From assembly GCA_023255955.1 (NCBI GenBank), contig JAGDWD010000008.1, positions 316,845-380,844 of the forward strand: a DNA stretch of 64,000 nucleotides. The letters are read 5' to 3'. The stretch's first letter is position 1. Each line of letters starts with the position of its first letter. Origin of the DNA: Desulfurococcales archaeon. Lineage in GTDB: Archaea > Thermoproteota > Thermoprotei_A > Sulfolobales > NBVN01. Below the pieces are notes generated by a model. The model saw nothing but the letters and a program-made list of their open reading frames with translations, did no database searches and had not been told where the DNA came from. This document shows, one piece after another, positions 1 through 8,871 of the stretch. A program made the position numbers and the translations under genes.

Positions 1-16
1 TTAGGTGTCGCAGTTA

Positions 17-1402
17 ATGCGAGCATCAATTAATCTTCTAGAGCTAAGTGCTGAGGAGATTAAGCGTCTCGTTAAAGGCGGGGAAATAACCGTAGCTGTC
101 TTCGGTTTAGGGAGTGTGGGGCTAGCTATAGCGACTGTATGGTTAAGAGCTGGTGCTAGGGTCATCGGTGTCGACATAGATAGTAGGAAAGTTAGAGATT
201 TAAATGCTGGTTTAGTACAGCACAGTGAGAAAGTAGTTGTAGAGACCATCAAAGACGCCTTAAGGACCGGTAGGTTCTATGCTACACTATCAGGTGAGGA
301 AGCTACTAAGAAATCTCACTTACTTGATATAATTGTCCCAGTACTTTATGACTCTAACGGCCCAGACTTCACATCACTAGATAGTGTTGTAGCTGTCATC
401 GGTAGAAACATGGTGAGAGGGCAGGCAGTCATATTAGAGACGTCTGTACCACCACTTACAACGGAGTACAGGATTAAACCGGTCCTTGAGGAGCTCTCAG
501 GTCTTAAAGCTGATGAAGATTTCGCACTTATCTATAGTCCTGAGAGGGTCCTCGTTGGGAGAGCTGTAGAAGACATAGAGATCCGCTACCCTAAGATAGT
601 GTCGGGTATAGGTCCGAAATCTCTAGCACTAGCAGAAGCTCTCTACAGCATCATAGCTAGGGCTGGCGTAGTGAGAGCCTCCAGTCCTAGAGTAGCAGAG
701 TTCGCTAAGCTTGCTGAGGGTGTCTATAGAGACGTAAATATAGCACTAGCTAACGAGCTTTCCAGGCTTTCGCTGGTTCTGAATGTGGATTTCATAGAAG
801 TTATTGAGATAGCGAATACTCAACCGTACTCACATCTACATAAACCAGGTGCTGGTGTTGGGGGACACTGCATACCGATTTACCCTAGGTTCCTTAGCTG
901 GTTAGGGTATCTTCACGGTGTGGACTTAAAATTAGTGGAGCTTGCTAGGCGAATCAACGATACACAACCTCTTCAAGTAGTTCGATTACTCTTAAATGAG
1001 ATCGGGGATGCTGGGAGAAAGAAGATTAGGGTAGCCGTCCTAGGTTTAGCGTACAGGGGTAACGTACCCATATCAACAGGTTCACCAACATATCACATAG
1101 TTAGGGAGTTAGTTAGGTTGGGCTATGATGTAATAGTTCATGATCCACTGATAGACGTCGACCCCCTACTAAGTTCCCTGGGTGTTAGACTGGTGAAGAA
1201 CCTGTCAGAAGCAGTAGAAGGTAGTGACGCTATAATAGTAGCAACAGATCATAGCCACTACAAAGAGGTGACCCCCTGCAGGCTTGCTGAGTTGTCTCGA
1301 AAGCCAGACCTCGTGATAATAGATGCGAGAGACATAATAGACGTGTCTGAATGTTGCGGGGTTAGGTACATAGGGATAGGAAGAGGCCGGAGGTGTGCTT
1401 AA
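17..1402 (+). CDS. Nucleotide-sugar dehydrogenase (UDP-ManNAc/UDP-Glc dehydrogenase family)
   Basis: Predicted NAD-dependent UDP-sugar 6-dehydrogenase, which oxidises a UDP-hexose(amine) to the uronic acid for surface glycans or N-glycans. The N-terminal Rossmann motif VAVFGLGSVG is visible, as is the catalytic cysteine in GVGGHCIPIYPR in the middle, followed by a C-terminal UDP-binding domain. The length, about 460 aa, is normal. An in-frame TAG lies at 2-4, so the gene starts inside the window. GTG at 5 is possible, but ATG at 17 has AGGTG nine bases upstream and is preferred. The substrate (UDP-ManNAc, UDP-GlcNAc or UDP-Glc) cannot be told from the sequence. Confidence 0.85.
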   Translation: MRASINLLELSAEEIKRLVKGGEITVAVFGLGSVGLAIATVWLRAGARVIGVDIDSRKVRDLNAGLVQHSEKVVVETIKDALRTGRFYATLSGEEATKKSHLLDIIVPVLYDSNGPDFTSLDSVVAVIGRNMVRGQAVILETSVPPLTTEYRIKPVLEELSGLKADEDFALIYSPERVLVGRAVEDIEIRYPKIVSGIGPKSLALAEALYSIIARAGVVRASSPRVAEFAKLAEGVYRDVNIALANELSRLSLVLNVDFIEVIEIANTQPYSHLHKPGAGVGGHCIPIYPRFLSWLGYLHGVDLKLVELARRINDTQPLQVVRLLLNEIGDAGRKKIRVAVLGLAYRGNVPISTGSPTYHIVRELVRLGYDVIVHDPLIDVDPLLSSLGVRLVKNLSEAVEGSDAIIVATDHSHYKEVTPCRLAELSRKPDLVIIDARDIIDVSECCGVRYIGIGRGRRCA

Positions 1403-1449
1403 TCGTTGTTAGAGCTATTAGCTTCCTGTGATAGGGGTGTGTAGTGTTT

Positions 1450-2253
1450 ATGAGACAGTTAGAAGAAGCTTTGATTGCGGCATCTACGAGAGCTATTACC
1501 TACCTACGCTCCTCATACGTCAGTAAGAAGCCTGTGGGGTATGGCTATAGCGGTGATGAATCCAGAGAATTTGATTTAGTCTCGGAGAGAATAATCTTGA
1601 GAACACTTAAGGAGTACCTCAACGACGTAGTTCTCGTCTCAGAGGAAAGTGGTGTCAGCGGTGAGGGTTCTTGGATAGCTATAGTAGATCCAGTTGATGG
1701 TAGCGTTAACTTCGAGGCTGGGATACCGATAGCAGCAGTTAGTATTGGCTTAGCTAGAAATTCTCGCGAGGTATCTATCCGAGATATTGAAGCAGCAGTT
1801 GTTGCTGAGGTCTTCAGAGACGTGATATATTACTTCGATAAGCAGAGTGGGTTTAGAACCATAGGACTGGATATCAAGAGAAGGTCCCAACCTGGCAGGA
1901 TATTACTAGGCTACGCTGACAGCGCGAAATCCTTCGAGCCATTAGTAAATATAATGAAGAACTACGGCTCTGACATCCGGTTGAGATCCCTAGGTAGCGC
2001 CGCCCTCGACATAATCTATGTAGCTCTCGGAGCTGCGTTAGGTTTCGTAGATGCTAGAGCTAAACTCAGGAATGTCGACATCGCCGCCTCTGTAGCTATA
2101 GCAAACCATCTGGGGTCGTATGCTTACCTCTGCAATGGAACTGATCTAACCTCCATGAGAATAGATAAGGTGCACCGCCTAGAATGCGTCGTCGTAGGTT
2201 ATGATAACAGTGTGGCCAGCTACCTACTCAATATGATGGGCTTTCGACCGTAG
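1450..2253 (+). CDS. Inositol monophosphatase / archaeal FBPase family phosphatase
   Basis: Member of the Mg-dependent IMPase superfamily, which in archaea often acts on inositol phosphate or fructose-1,6-bisphosphate. The metal-binding signature DPVDGSVNF is present near residue 80, and an upstream SEESG supplies the other metal-ligand Glu. The C-terminal region with LGSAALDIIYVALG followed by NVDIAA matches the second family motif. Start: GTG at 1444 is possible, but ATG at 1450 has GGGGTG ten bases upstream. It follows the sugar dehydrogenase with a 47-base gap and may be co-transcribed with it. The substrate is not determined. Confidence 0.8.
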   Translation: MRQLEEALIAASTRAITYLRSSYVSKKPVGYGYSGDESREFDLVSERIILRTLKEYLNDVVLVSEESGVSGEGSWIAIVDPVDGSVNFEAGIPIAAVSIGLARNSREVSIRDIEAAVVAEVFRDVIYYFDKQSGFRTIGLDIKRRSQPGRILLGYADSAKSFEPLVNIMKNYGSDIRLRSLGSAALDIIYVALGAALGFVDARAKLRNVDIAASVAIANHLGSYAYLCNGTDLTSMRIDKVHRLECVVVGYDNSVASYLLNMMGFRP

Positions 2254-2270
2254 TGTAGGCTGGAGCTAAA

Positions 2271-2747
2271 CTATTCAGCTCTAACCCTACTCCACACATA
2301 TTTTAGTGCTAGCTCCACTTGACGTAATGCTAGAGGACTCGGTCCCACGAGGTCTATTTGAATTATATAACCACCACTCTCCTGTACTTTATAGTCCACT
2401 AAGTCCTTTCTCTCCCGTAGCTCCTCTAGGACCTTAAGCAGAAAGTTAGCGACTACCTCATCATCTGACCTAAGCCCACTCCTAAGCACTATTTTAACTA
2501 GGTCGTCAGAGATTACCTCACTAGCTATTATCTCATCCTCAACATACAATACCTTCACCTTTTCCTTCTCCTGCGATGAGGTTCTAACCTCGTTGGTCCC
2601 GACAGACACACTTATCTGCTTAGACTTTGAGTACTCGGCCATGAGTTCTCTCAGTATTTCCAGCTCTTCATTAAGTTCTCTTATCTTCTTCTCAAGCTCC
2701 TTTATCCTGTTCTCTAGGTACTTCACTACCCTATCCTGACTCAACAA
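2271..2747 (-). CDS. Coiled-coil protein of unknown function, paired with UDG
   Basis: Unrecognised 158-aa protein. Residues 1-45 form a strongly charged heptad coiled coil (LENRIKELEKKIRELNEEL). A polar linker follows, then an alpha/beta C-terminal domain (about 65-158) with no motif I know. Its start overlaps the stop of the uracil-DNA glycosylase gene by 7 bases, so the two are translationally coupled. That suggests a shared role, possibly in DNA repair, but this rests on context only. No membrane segment or signal peptide is seen. Confidence 0.7.
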   Translation of the reverse strand: MLSQDRVVKYLENRIKELEKKIRELNEELEILRELMAEYSKSKQISVSVGTNEVRTSSQEKEKVKVLYVEDEIIASEVISDDLVKIVLRSGLRSDDEVVANFLLKVLEELRERKDLVDYKVQESGGYIIQIDLVGPSPLALRQVELALKYVWSRVRAE

Positions 2748-3376
2748 TCCCCACCCTGCTTAACATACTTCATTAAACCCTTACCGCTTACAGTATCGTC
2801 TAGTAGCTTCCTCAGTAGGTTAAAATCTTCGTACAGTACGTTATAGAGTTGAGGATTGTATAAGGCTGCCGCAGGATGGTATGTAGCTATGACAGCTCTA
2901 GGAGAGCCTAACACAACTAGTTTATATACTTTCCCTCGCATTCTCGAGATTCCGAGCCATCTAACTCCTCCTTTGAGCTCGAAGAGGTAGTACCCTGCGT
3001 AGTTTCCGAGGGACATGATTAGCTGAGGGTTCACTAAGGAGATTATTCTGTCTGTAAAATACGAGCACGCCTCGATTTCTTCAGGCTTAGGCTCCCTGTT
3101 GTTAGGTGGACGACACTTTACTACGTTAGTTATGAAGACATTCTCCCTTCTCAAACCTATCTCTTCTATGAGCTTTGTAAGCAACTTACCTGCGGCACCT
3201 ACGAATGGTCTGCCCTCCTCGTCTTCAACTCTCCCTGGAGCCTCACCTAGAAAGAGCACGGACGAATAGAGGTTTCCCTCTCCTGGAACAGGTCTACTTC
3301 TCGACTTATATAGAGAGCATTTAGAGCAAGTTGATATCTCAGCTTTCAGTCCCTCCCACTCCTGTTCCTTACTCAT
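2741..3376 (-). CDS. Type-4 uracil-DNA glycosylase (Fe-S)
   Basis: Removes uracil arising from cytosine deamination, starting base-excision repair; important at high temperature. The family signature GEAPGRVEDEEGRPFVG is at residues 45-60 and a second active-site motif STYHP-like (ATYHPAA) lies near residue 165. Four cysteines that bind the 4Fe-4S cluster are visible: C17, C20, C88 and C104. Length of 211 aa is typical. The stop overlaps the start of the downstream coiled-coil gene. Confidence 0.93.
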   Translation of the reverse strand: MSKEQEWEGLKAEISTCSKCSLYKSRSRPVPGEGNLYSSVLFLGEAPGRVEDEEGRPFVGAAGKLLTKLIEEIGLRRENVFITNVVKCRPPNNREPKPEEIEACSYFTDRIISLVNPQLIMSLGNYAGYYLFELKGGVRWLGISRMRGKVYKLVVLGSPRAVIATYHPAAALYNPQLYNVLYEDFNLLRKLLDDTVSGKGLMKYVKQGGDC

Positions 3377-3422
3377 TGAAGCTACTACCCTCTGCAGAGT
3401 ACTACCCAGAGGATTTGGTTTG

Positions 3423-4274
3423 CTACTCTAAAAGTTCTAGTCCGTAATTGTTAGCTACCGACCTAGCTATTTGCTTAATATATGACGGAGTCTTACCTTC
3501 TAGAACTATTCTCTTCGTAGTTACGGCAGACCTCATTACTGCTTGCCTTAGAATATATTCGAAGCGCTCAGGTGCGTCGCGAAACTCCTTAACTACATGC
3601 CTGGAGAGTATGTGGCCGTAACATTCCCCGGCTGTAAACACTCTCTCAGTAAACTGATGAGCGTAGTGACCTCCCCCTATACCAACTGAGGAAATACACT
3701 CAGGTGGGTTCTCTGAGAGAGCTATGTACACAGCCTTAGCTACTATTTCCTGGTATGGTTTATGTGACCATTCTGCTGGGGAGGAACCTATCTCAGCGAA
3801 GGTTATCGGCTTATTGAGTTCTGTAGGTCCGTGATGAGTAACCTCGTAGGTTATTTCGATGCCTGACGTAATGTACTGTCTTGAAATTTCGGTTAGGGCT
3901 CGAAGTATCGACAGAGCTATCGGTGGGTTAGCTACGGCTAGCCTCATTGCTTTCCCTCCATACTCAGCTTTAGTTGTTGGATTCCCGGTGTGATGGACTG
4001 TAAGAGAACTTATTCCGGAGGCAGCACTATGCCTAGAAACTACAATAAAGTAGTTAGCGTCTTCGAAATATTTGTCGAGGAAATCAAAGTAGAGAACGTC
4101 TTCTTCGAACCCAGCTACAGCAACTTCCTTACCTACGACCCTAGCTAAGCAGATATTAACACCACGATCTACGTGTTCCTCGCATTTTAGAAGCTTAGAA
4201 AGCTCTAACGATATCCCGCTCCCAGCAGGATCTTGCTTACTGTAGGCAACTACGACCTCCGGCAGTGCCTGCAC
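3423..4274 (-). CDS. dtdA: D-aminoacyl-tRNA deacylase, archaeal/plant type (DTD2/GEK1)
   Basis: Zinc-dependent hydrolase that frees D-amino acids from mischarged tRNA. Recognisable by the N-terminal VVAYSKQDPAGS, the motif TVHHTGNP near residue 93, the central VTHHGPTEL and the C-terminal GIGGGHYA. Length of 283 aa fits the family. The start is GTG at 4274; a nearby ATG is out of frame. The gene is divergent from the next gene and shares an AT-rich 60-base promoter region with it. Confidence 0.92.
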   Translation of the reverse strand: MQALPEVVVAYSKQDPAGSGISLELSKLLKCEEHVDRGVNICLARVVGKEVAVAGFEEDVLYFDFLDKYFEDANYFIVVSRHSAASGISSLTVHHTGNPTTKAEYGGKAMRLAVANPPIALSILRALTEISRQYITSGIEITYEVTHHGPTELNKPITFAEIGSSPAEWSHKPYQEIVAKAVYIALSENPPECISSVGIGGGHYAHQFTERVFTAGECYGHILSRHVVKEFRDAPERFEYILRQAVMRSAVTTKRIVLEGKTPSYIKQIARSVANNYGLELLE

Positions 4275-4334
4275 CGTTCATAGATAACTGTAACTAACCA
4301 ATTTATGTTTTCCCTGCCAACTACTTGGTTAGGT

Positions 4335-4787
4335 ATGTCCGCCGTAATGATAGCTAAGTGCGGTGAAAGAGTGATAGCTTCAATCTATGTGAGGACCTGC
4401 GTCAGCGAGGTAGTACTGGAGTTACTTAACCGTTTCTGCCGGGTAGAGCTACATGAGTTACCAGCTGAGTGTGTGTTCAGCGGGGTTAAGGTAGTGGGGG
4501 GTGTTCACCATTACGTACCTAAGGGCTGTACTTACGTGGAGGTGTCTCAAGGATTCTACGTACTTCAGCCCGGTTTCATAGATTGTCAGTGCTTCTACTG
4601 TAATGGTGATATTTCATGTCGTTTTTCTCTACAAAAAAGCATCTGCACTTCAAGGGGGCGTGAAAAGATAGGAAACCATGTGGCTCTTGAGGACATAAAG
4701 AAACTAGTAGGAAGACTAGCATCATTACCGGGAAACCTTCTATGGTGTGTCGACCGAGAAGGTAAGCTTCACACATATGAGCTGTAG
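4335..4787 (+). CDS. Cysteine-rich protein of unknown function
   Basis: Unrecognised protein of about 150 aa with nine or more cysteines, including a cluster CQCFYC near residue 83 and further Cys at about 97 and 103, which may bind a metal. The reading frame also contains an ATG at 4305. A TATA-like box at about 4297-4306 would place the transcript start near 4328, so ATG at 4335, just after TTAGGT, is preferred. Divergent from dtdA. No membrane segment; the role is unknown. Confidence 0.6.
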   Translation: MSAVMIAKCGERVIASIYVRTCVSEVVLELLNRFCRVELHELPAECVFSGVKVVGGVHHYVPKGCTYVEVSQGFYVLQPGFIDCQCFYCNGDISCRFSLQKSICTSRGREKIGNHVALEDIKKLVGRLASLPGNLLWCVDREGKLHTYEL

Positions 4788-4885
4788 AGCTCTCGGTGTT
4801 ATTATTATCGACTCCTTAAGGGGATAGCTCTCCAGGACGCTCTCCTTGACTAAGAACTTACCTTAGGCTTATAACTGGAGTTGAG

Positions 4886-4894
4886 AATTTAAAT
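4886..4894 (+). promoter_or_regulatory. TATA-like box of dnaG
   Basis: AT-rich box AATTTAAAT about 40 bases ahead of the dnaG ATG. This would give a leader of roughly 20 nt carrying AAGGTG ten bases before the start. Recognised by similarity to the archaeal TATA consensus only. Confidence 0.5.
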
Positions 4895-4934
4895 TCGACA
4901 TGCTGATAGAATACGAAATTAAGGTGTCAAGTTC

Positions 4935-6131
4935 ATGGTAAAGTACATGGTGAGAGCTAGAGTCGAAGTAGATGGTGTAGTGGATAAGCACGATATAGTG
5001 GGGGCTATCTTTGGCCAGACTGAGGGGCTCTTTGGATCTGAGCTAGACCTCAGGGACCTGCAGGATAAGGGTAGGATAGGGCGTATTTCAGTTGAAGTAA
5101 AACAGCAGGGATCTAAGACTGTTGGTGAGATACTCCTACCTTCTAACCTAGACCGTGTTGAGACAGCACTGATAGCTGCCATGCTTGAGTTTGTTGATAA
5201 GGTGGGTCCCTTTAATGCTAGGGTCAAGGTCGTCGATATAGTTGATGTAAGGAGAGAGAAGATAAAGAAGATAGTTGAACGTGCTAAAGAGATAATGCAG
5301 ACCTTTATTAAAGAGAAGGAGATAGACATCAAGGAAGTGCTACAGGAAATAGAATCATCTGTGAGGACAGCTGAGATAACTGCCTACGGCCCTGAAAGGC
5401 TTCCTGCCGGGCCTGATATCGATACGTCAGATACCGTCATTATAGTGGAGGGTAGAGCAGATGTTCTGAATCTTCTTAGGTACGGATACAGAAACGTCAT
5501 AGCTCTTGAAGGTGCTAAAGGTGAGATACCTGAAACAATAATAAAGCTCTCAAAATCTAAGAAGACCATAGCATTTCTTGACGGTGATAGAGCTGGAGAC
5601 ATGATCCTTAAGGAGTTGATACGAGTAGCTAAAATAGACTACGTTGCTAGGGCACCCCCAGGACGTGAGGTAGAGGAGCTGACCGGGAAGGAGATCGCTA
5701 AGGCACTAAAGAATGCTGTTCCCCTAGAAACATATCTACAGCAGATACCTAAGGAAGCCGAAGAGAAGGTAGAGGAAGTAAGACCACAGCCAGCTACCCC
5801 AGTTCCGGAGGCTGAGGCAGTAAGTGAGTTCGTCATCCCAGAACATGCTGTAAAAAACATAGAGTCTTTGAGGGGTAGCTTAGAGAGTATAATATACGAT
5901 AAGGAGTGGAAAGAGATTCTGAGAATTCCGGTTAAGGACTTAGTAGATAAGTTAGTTAGTGACGAGATAAAGGATGCTCACGCTATTCTCATGGACGGGG
6001 TCATAACTCAGAGACTTGTAGATATAGCATCAGCTAAGGGAGTAAACATTCTAGTAGGGTCTAGATTAGGAGCTCTCAGTAAGAAACCTACAAACCTTGT
6101 AATAATGACGTTCGATGACGTTAAGTCCTAA
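4935..6131 (+). CDS. dnaG: Archaeal DnaG (primase-like, exosome-associated)
   Basis: Archaeal DnaG homologue, an RNA-binding subunit of the exosome with reported primase activity. A TOPRIM domain spans roughly residues 165-250: VEGRAD with Glu172, then DGDRAGD with Asp216 and Asp218, all metal-ligand positions intact. An N-terminal archaeal-DnaG domain precedes it, and a Pro/Glu linker (about 275-300) separates it from a C-terminal domain. Length of 398 aa is normal. It has its own TATA-like box upstream. Confidence 0.93.
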   Translation: MVKYMVRARVEVDGVVDKHDIVGAIFGQTEGLFGSELDLRDLQDKGRIGRISVEVKQQGSKTVGEILLPSNLDRVETALIAAMLEFVDKVGPFNARVKVVDIVDVRREKIKKIVERAKEIMQTFIKEKEIDIKEVLQEIESSVRTAEITAYGPERLPAGPDIDTSDTVIIVEGRADVLNLLRYGYRNVIALEGAKGEIPETIIKLSKSKKTIAFLDGDRAGDMILKELIRVAKIDYVARAPPGREVEELTGKEIAKALKNAVPLETYLQQIPKEAEEKVEEVRPQPATPVPEAEAVSEFVIPEHAVKNIESLRGSLESIIYDKEWKEILRIPVKDLVDKLVSDEIKDAHAILMDGVITQRLVDIASAKGVNILVGSRLGALSKKPTNLVIMTFDDVKS

Positions 6132-6187
6132 CTATTCCTCTATGCAGATAATTTTAGATCGAATCTGGTGAAGTTGCGATATAATAC

Positions 6188-6604
6188 CTACTCTACGAAG
6201 ACGTCTTTTTTAGTGGTCTTTCTCAGTAGCCTGCCCTGAGAGAGTAGCTTAAGCTCTTCTTTCTCTAGCTCGTTAAAGAAGTCTTCACCATCCTTAAACT
6301 TGACAGTGAAAGCACAGTTTCCGTTTGGTAGTAGAGCTTTCCTATCACAGAACGCGAACTGACATCGGTATCCTATACATTGATCTCCCGTTAACCTGCA
6401 CATAGCTACTTTCTGAGTGAAGCCTTTAACCACTTTTGTCGAGTAGACTAGTGCTGCCTTAACACATTTAAAGAGAGGGCAGAGGTTGTTGCATGAATTA
6501 CCTATAGGCTTAGGCTCAGGCTCGGTGTACTCCCTTCCTCTAAACTCCCTTCTTGGATGGAACTCATGTCTATCAGGTCCCTTCGACACTGAGGTACTAC
6601 CCAT
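6188..6604 (-). CDS. Cysteine-rich conserved archaeal protein, function unknown
   Basis: 138-aa protein, not assigned to a named family. The N-terminal 35 residues are basic and polar and probably disordered. Residues about 37-100 hold nine cysteines (CNNLCPLFKC, then CRLTGDQC, CQFAFC, C), an arrangement that suggests zinc or Fe-S binding. The start ATG at 6604 has a TATA-like AATTTAATA about 25 bases upstream, so the transcript may be leaderless. Convergent with dnaG. Confidence 0.65.
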   Translation of the reverse strand: MGSTSVSKGPDRHEFHPRREFRGREYTEPEPKPIGNSCNNLCPLFKCVKAALVYSTKVVKGFTQKVAMCRLTGDQCIGYRCQFAFCDRKALLPNGNCAFTVKFKDGEDFFNELEKEELKLLSQGRLLRKTTKKDVFVE

Positions 6605-6952
6605 ATTATTTAAATTAACTACCTATTAAATTTTCGGGATCTAACTCATGATACCTCACAGGGAATCTACAAAAAGCTAAAGATTTAGTGATTAACTATA
6701 TTTATGTTTCCTAACTACAGTAGTTCACGCTATTGATAGCCTAAGTAACATCAGGAACTACAATTACTTTGATCTTCTCCGTCTTAAATGGTGACACCTT
6801 CATTCGGAGGCGTACTCTCTATTGAGATGCGGTTAGAGACTCACCCATCTTCGGACGCAGTGAACATATATAAACCGATGAGGGTGAGCATCTAGGGATA
6901 AACAGTAGAGACTAAGCAGACTAATACTATACTGTTATTAATTCTCCTACCT
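6605..6952. other. Intergenic region with divergent promoters
   Basis: About 350 bases without a gene that I can support. It contains a TATA-like box ATATATAAA at 6866-6874 facing the DMT transporter and another, AATTTAATA, near 6627-6635 facing the cysteine-rich gene. No tRNA or box C/D pattern was convincing. Confidence 0.5.
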
Positions 6953-7789
6953 GTGGCGTGGCTAAGTATATCTTCCGCATCGGTTCTAGTATTACTTTCA
7001 AAGTCGAGCGCACTGATATGTGCTTTCTGGAGACTTGTTTTTGCGACCTTGATAATTGGCACATACATCCTAATCACCAGTAGGACTACGAAGCCTACAC
7101 CCAACATGTTTCAAAAACTTCACTTCTCTATAGTCTCAGGTTTTTTCCTAGCTATTCACTTCTTGACGTGGATGGAGTCACTATTTTATATCCCGGTATC
7201 ATTATCCACAACCATTATTGTCATGTATCCACTATTATCGATGTTATACGAAGTCATACTAGGACTTTCTAGACCTACAAAGAAAGAGATAGTAGGAGCT
7301 TTCATAGCGTTTTCTGGAGTGATTATTGCGGTCCGACCATACCTAGTAGAAAGAGCTTTCTACGGTTCCCTACTTGCTCTACTAGGAGCTCTTACTGGAG
7401 CAGCTTACTTTACTTTAGGTAGGATAATGAGGAAGAACGGTGTTAGCTTGGCTAGCTATACCGTAGTGTGCTATGGAACCTCATCAGTTGTACTCCTAAC
7501 GTATTCACTCATAAGCAGACAGCAAATACTACCAGCCGAACAGAGCTCGTGGATTTACCTGATACTTTTAGGTCTTGTACCAATGCTTGGTGGCCACACA
7601 GTCATCAATTACTTAATGAAGTACATGAAATCGTATGTAGCGACAATCATAGGGTTTGCCGAGGCTCCTGGTGCCACCATACTAGCATCATTAATACTGT
7701 CACAGAAGATTGAAGTAAATGTTGTTGTTGGTATGGCGATAGCCTTTAGTGGAGCTCTCTATACTGTGAAAGAATTTTCTGAGAGCTAG
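6953..7789 (+). CDS. EamA/DMT-family transporter
   Basis: Ten-helix drug/metabolite-type transporter of the cytoplasmic membrane, built from two EamA repeats of about five helices each. The second repeat begins near residue 130 (FYGSLLALLGALTGAAYFTLGR). The conserved PLLSMLYE and GHTVINYLMKY segments fit the family. The substrate is unknown. The start is uncertain: GTG at 6953 cuts into the first helix, and the frame stays open and hydrophobic (TILLLILLP) back to a TAA at 6899, without an ATG, GTG or TTG. The TATA box at 6866-6874 predicts transcription from about 6895. Confidence 0.8.
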   Translation: MAWLSISSASVLVLLSKSSALICAFWRLVFATLIIGTYILITSRTTKPTPNMFQKLHFSIVSGFFLAIHFLTWMESLFYIPVSLSTTIIVMYPLLSMLYEVILGLSRPTKKEIVGAFIAFSGVIIAVRPYLVERAFYGSLLALLGALTGAAYFTLGRIMRKNGVSLASYTVVCYGTSSVVLLTYSLISRQQILPAEQSSWIYLILLGLVPMLGGHTVINYLMKYMKSYVATIIGFAEAPGATILASLILSQKIEVNVVVGMAIAFSGALYTVKEFSES

Positions 7790-7959
7790 TTAGTTAGGGA
7801 ATATGGGTTCGGGCCTATATGTTCTCTATAAGCACTCTTCCCCATCACTCCACCATATACCTCACCCCCTTCAGGGACGATCAACACTTTCACATACTTG
7901 TTGTTGCTGACTAGCTCCCCAGGTATTACCCCTTTTACAGGGATGATAAACGTCCTCAT
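7786..7959 (-). CDS. Small conserved-looking protein (about 57 aa)
   Basis: Small open frame with a protein-like beta-rich composition (MRTFIIPVKGVIPGEL...). The frame extends upstream to an ATG at 7977, but a TATA-like ATTTAAA near 7988-7994 would place the transcript start near 7965, which favours the ATG at 7959 as a leaderless start. Convergent with the DMT transporter, overlapping it by 4 bases. No family recognised. Confidence 0.45.
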   Translation of the reverse strand: MRTFIIPVKGVIPGELVSNNKYVKVLIVPEGGEVYGGVMGKSAYREHIGPNPYSLTN

Positions 7960-8129
7960 TGGATTTACTAAACACATATATACGAAGTTTAAATCATTTC
8001 ACCCTCATTAAGATTGAGGAAAGTGGTCGAAGATATTCGAACCCTTAGAGGCTCTTAGAGTAACAGGTCGTGGAGGTTCTCTTCTTCGGATGGAAGATTA
8101 CTATGCTGTGTTATTCTGAGACTGTACTA

Positions 8130-8137
8130 TTTTAAAT
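8130..8137 (+). promoter_or_regulatory. TATA-like box of thyX
   Basis: TTTTAAAT about 37 bases ahead of the thyX start, leaving a short leader with AGGGG near the ATG. Assigned by consensus and spacing only. Confidence 0.5.
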
Positions 8138-8170
8138 TTAGGTGTTTCTTGAGAGTAGTAAGGGGCTGAT

Positions 8171-8800
8171 ATGAGAGTTACCTTAGTAGCTTGGAACGCA
8201 CCTGAAGGTGCTGACCTGAGGAGGCTGGTCTTACTAGCTGTGAAGACTTCTCAAGGGAAGCTCGCTTCTAAGGGCTTAGATCACTATCTGAGAAATTACC
8301 CCGAAGAAGATGTTCGTAGCTGGTTGATCGAAGCCGTGAAGTTCCCGTCAGTTCTCGAGCACGTAGTGTTCACGTTCCTTATTGAGGGTATTTCTAGGGT
8401 CACAAGTCATCAGCTAGTTAGACATAGGATAGCGTCCTATACACAGGAGTCTCAAAGGTATTCTGAGACGAAACCTGAGTACGTAATCCCCGAGACAGTT
8501 AGGGTTAAGGGCTTCGAGGAGAGATTTAAAAACTTAGTTGAGGAGCTCTTCAGATTCTATAAAGAGATGGTCGATTCCGGCGTACCTTACGAAGACGCTC
8601 GCTATATACTGCCACAGGCAGTGACTACCAGAATCTTAATGACCGTGAATTTGAGGGAGCTTATACATATAGCATGCCTCAGATTATCCGATAAAGCTCA
8701 GTGGGAGATAAGAGAACTTGTCAGTAAGATGGTGGAGGAAGCTTCTAGGGTAGTTCCCGAATTACCTAACCTGATTAGATCGGCTTGCCCATCGCTATAG
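8171..8800 (+). CDS. thyX: Flavin-dependent thymidylate synthase
   Basis: Makes dTMP from dUMP using methylene-tetrahydrofolate (or a modified folate) and reduced FAD. The ThyX signature RHRxxSxxxxSxRY is exact: RHRIASYTQESQRY, Arg84 to Tyr97. The 209-aa length fits the family. It lies in a stretch rich in DNA metabolism genes, next to radA with a 71-base gap. Confidence 0.95.
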   Translation: MRVTLVAWNAPEGADLRRLVLLAVKTSQGKLASKGLDHYLRNYPEEDVRSWLIEAVKFPSVLEHVVFTFLIEGISRVTSHQLVRHRIASYTQESQRYSETKPEYVIPETVRVKGFEERFKNLVEELFRFYKEMVDSGVPYEDARYILPQAVTTRILMTVNLRELIHIACLRLSDKAQWEIRELVSKMVEEASRVVPELPNLIRSACPSL

Positions 8801-8871
8801 GTTCGACACGGTATTACAGGATTAGCTGAAGTGTTTAATAGCTTCTCAAACTCTATGAGCGGGGAGAGGGT

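Noticed and set aside
4900-4942. 13-codon upstream frame MLIEYEIKVSSSW overlapping the dnaG start
   Set aside because: The predicted transcript start (about 4915) lies after its ATG, so it would not be translated.
6886-6905. Near-identity (18 of 20 bases) between GAGCATCTAGGGATAAACAG here and 51036-51055
   Set aside because: In a 64-kb window several such matches are expected by chance, and the surroundings share nothing else.
8030-8060. GTTCGAAT on the minus strand, resembling a tRNA T-loop
   Set aside because: The flanking bases form only a weak, partly mismatched stem and no D-arm, anticodon arm or acceptor stem is found around it.
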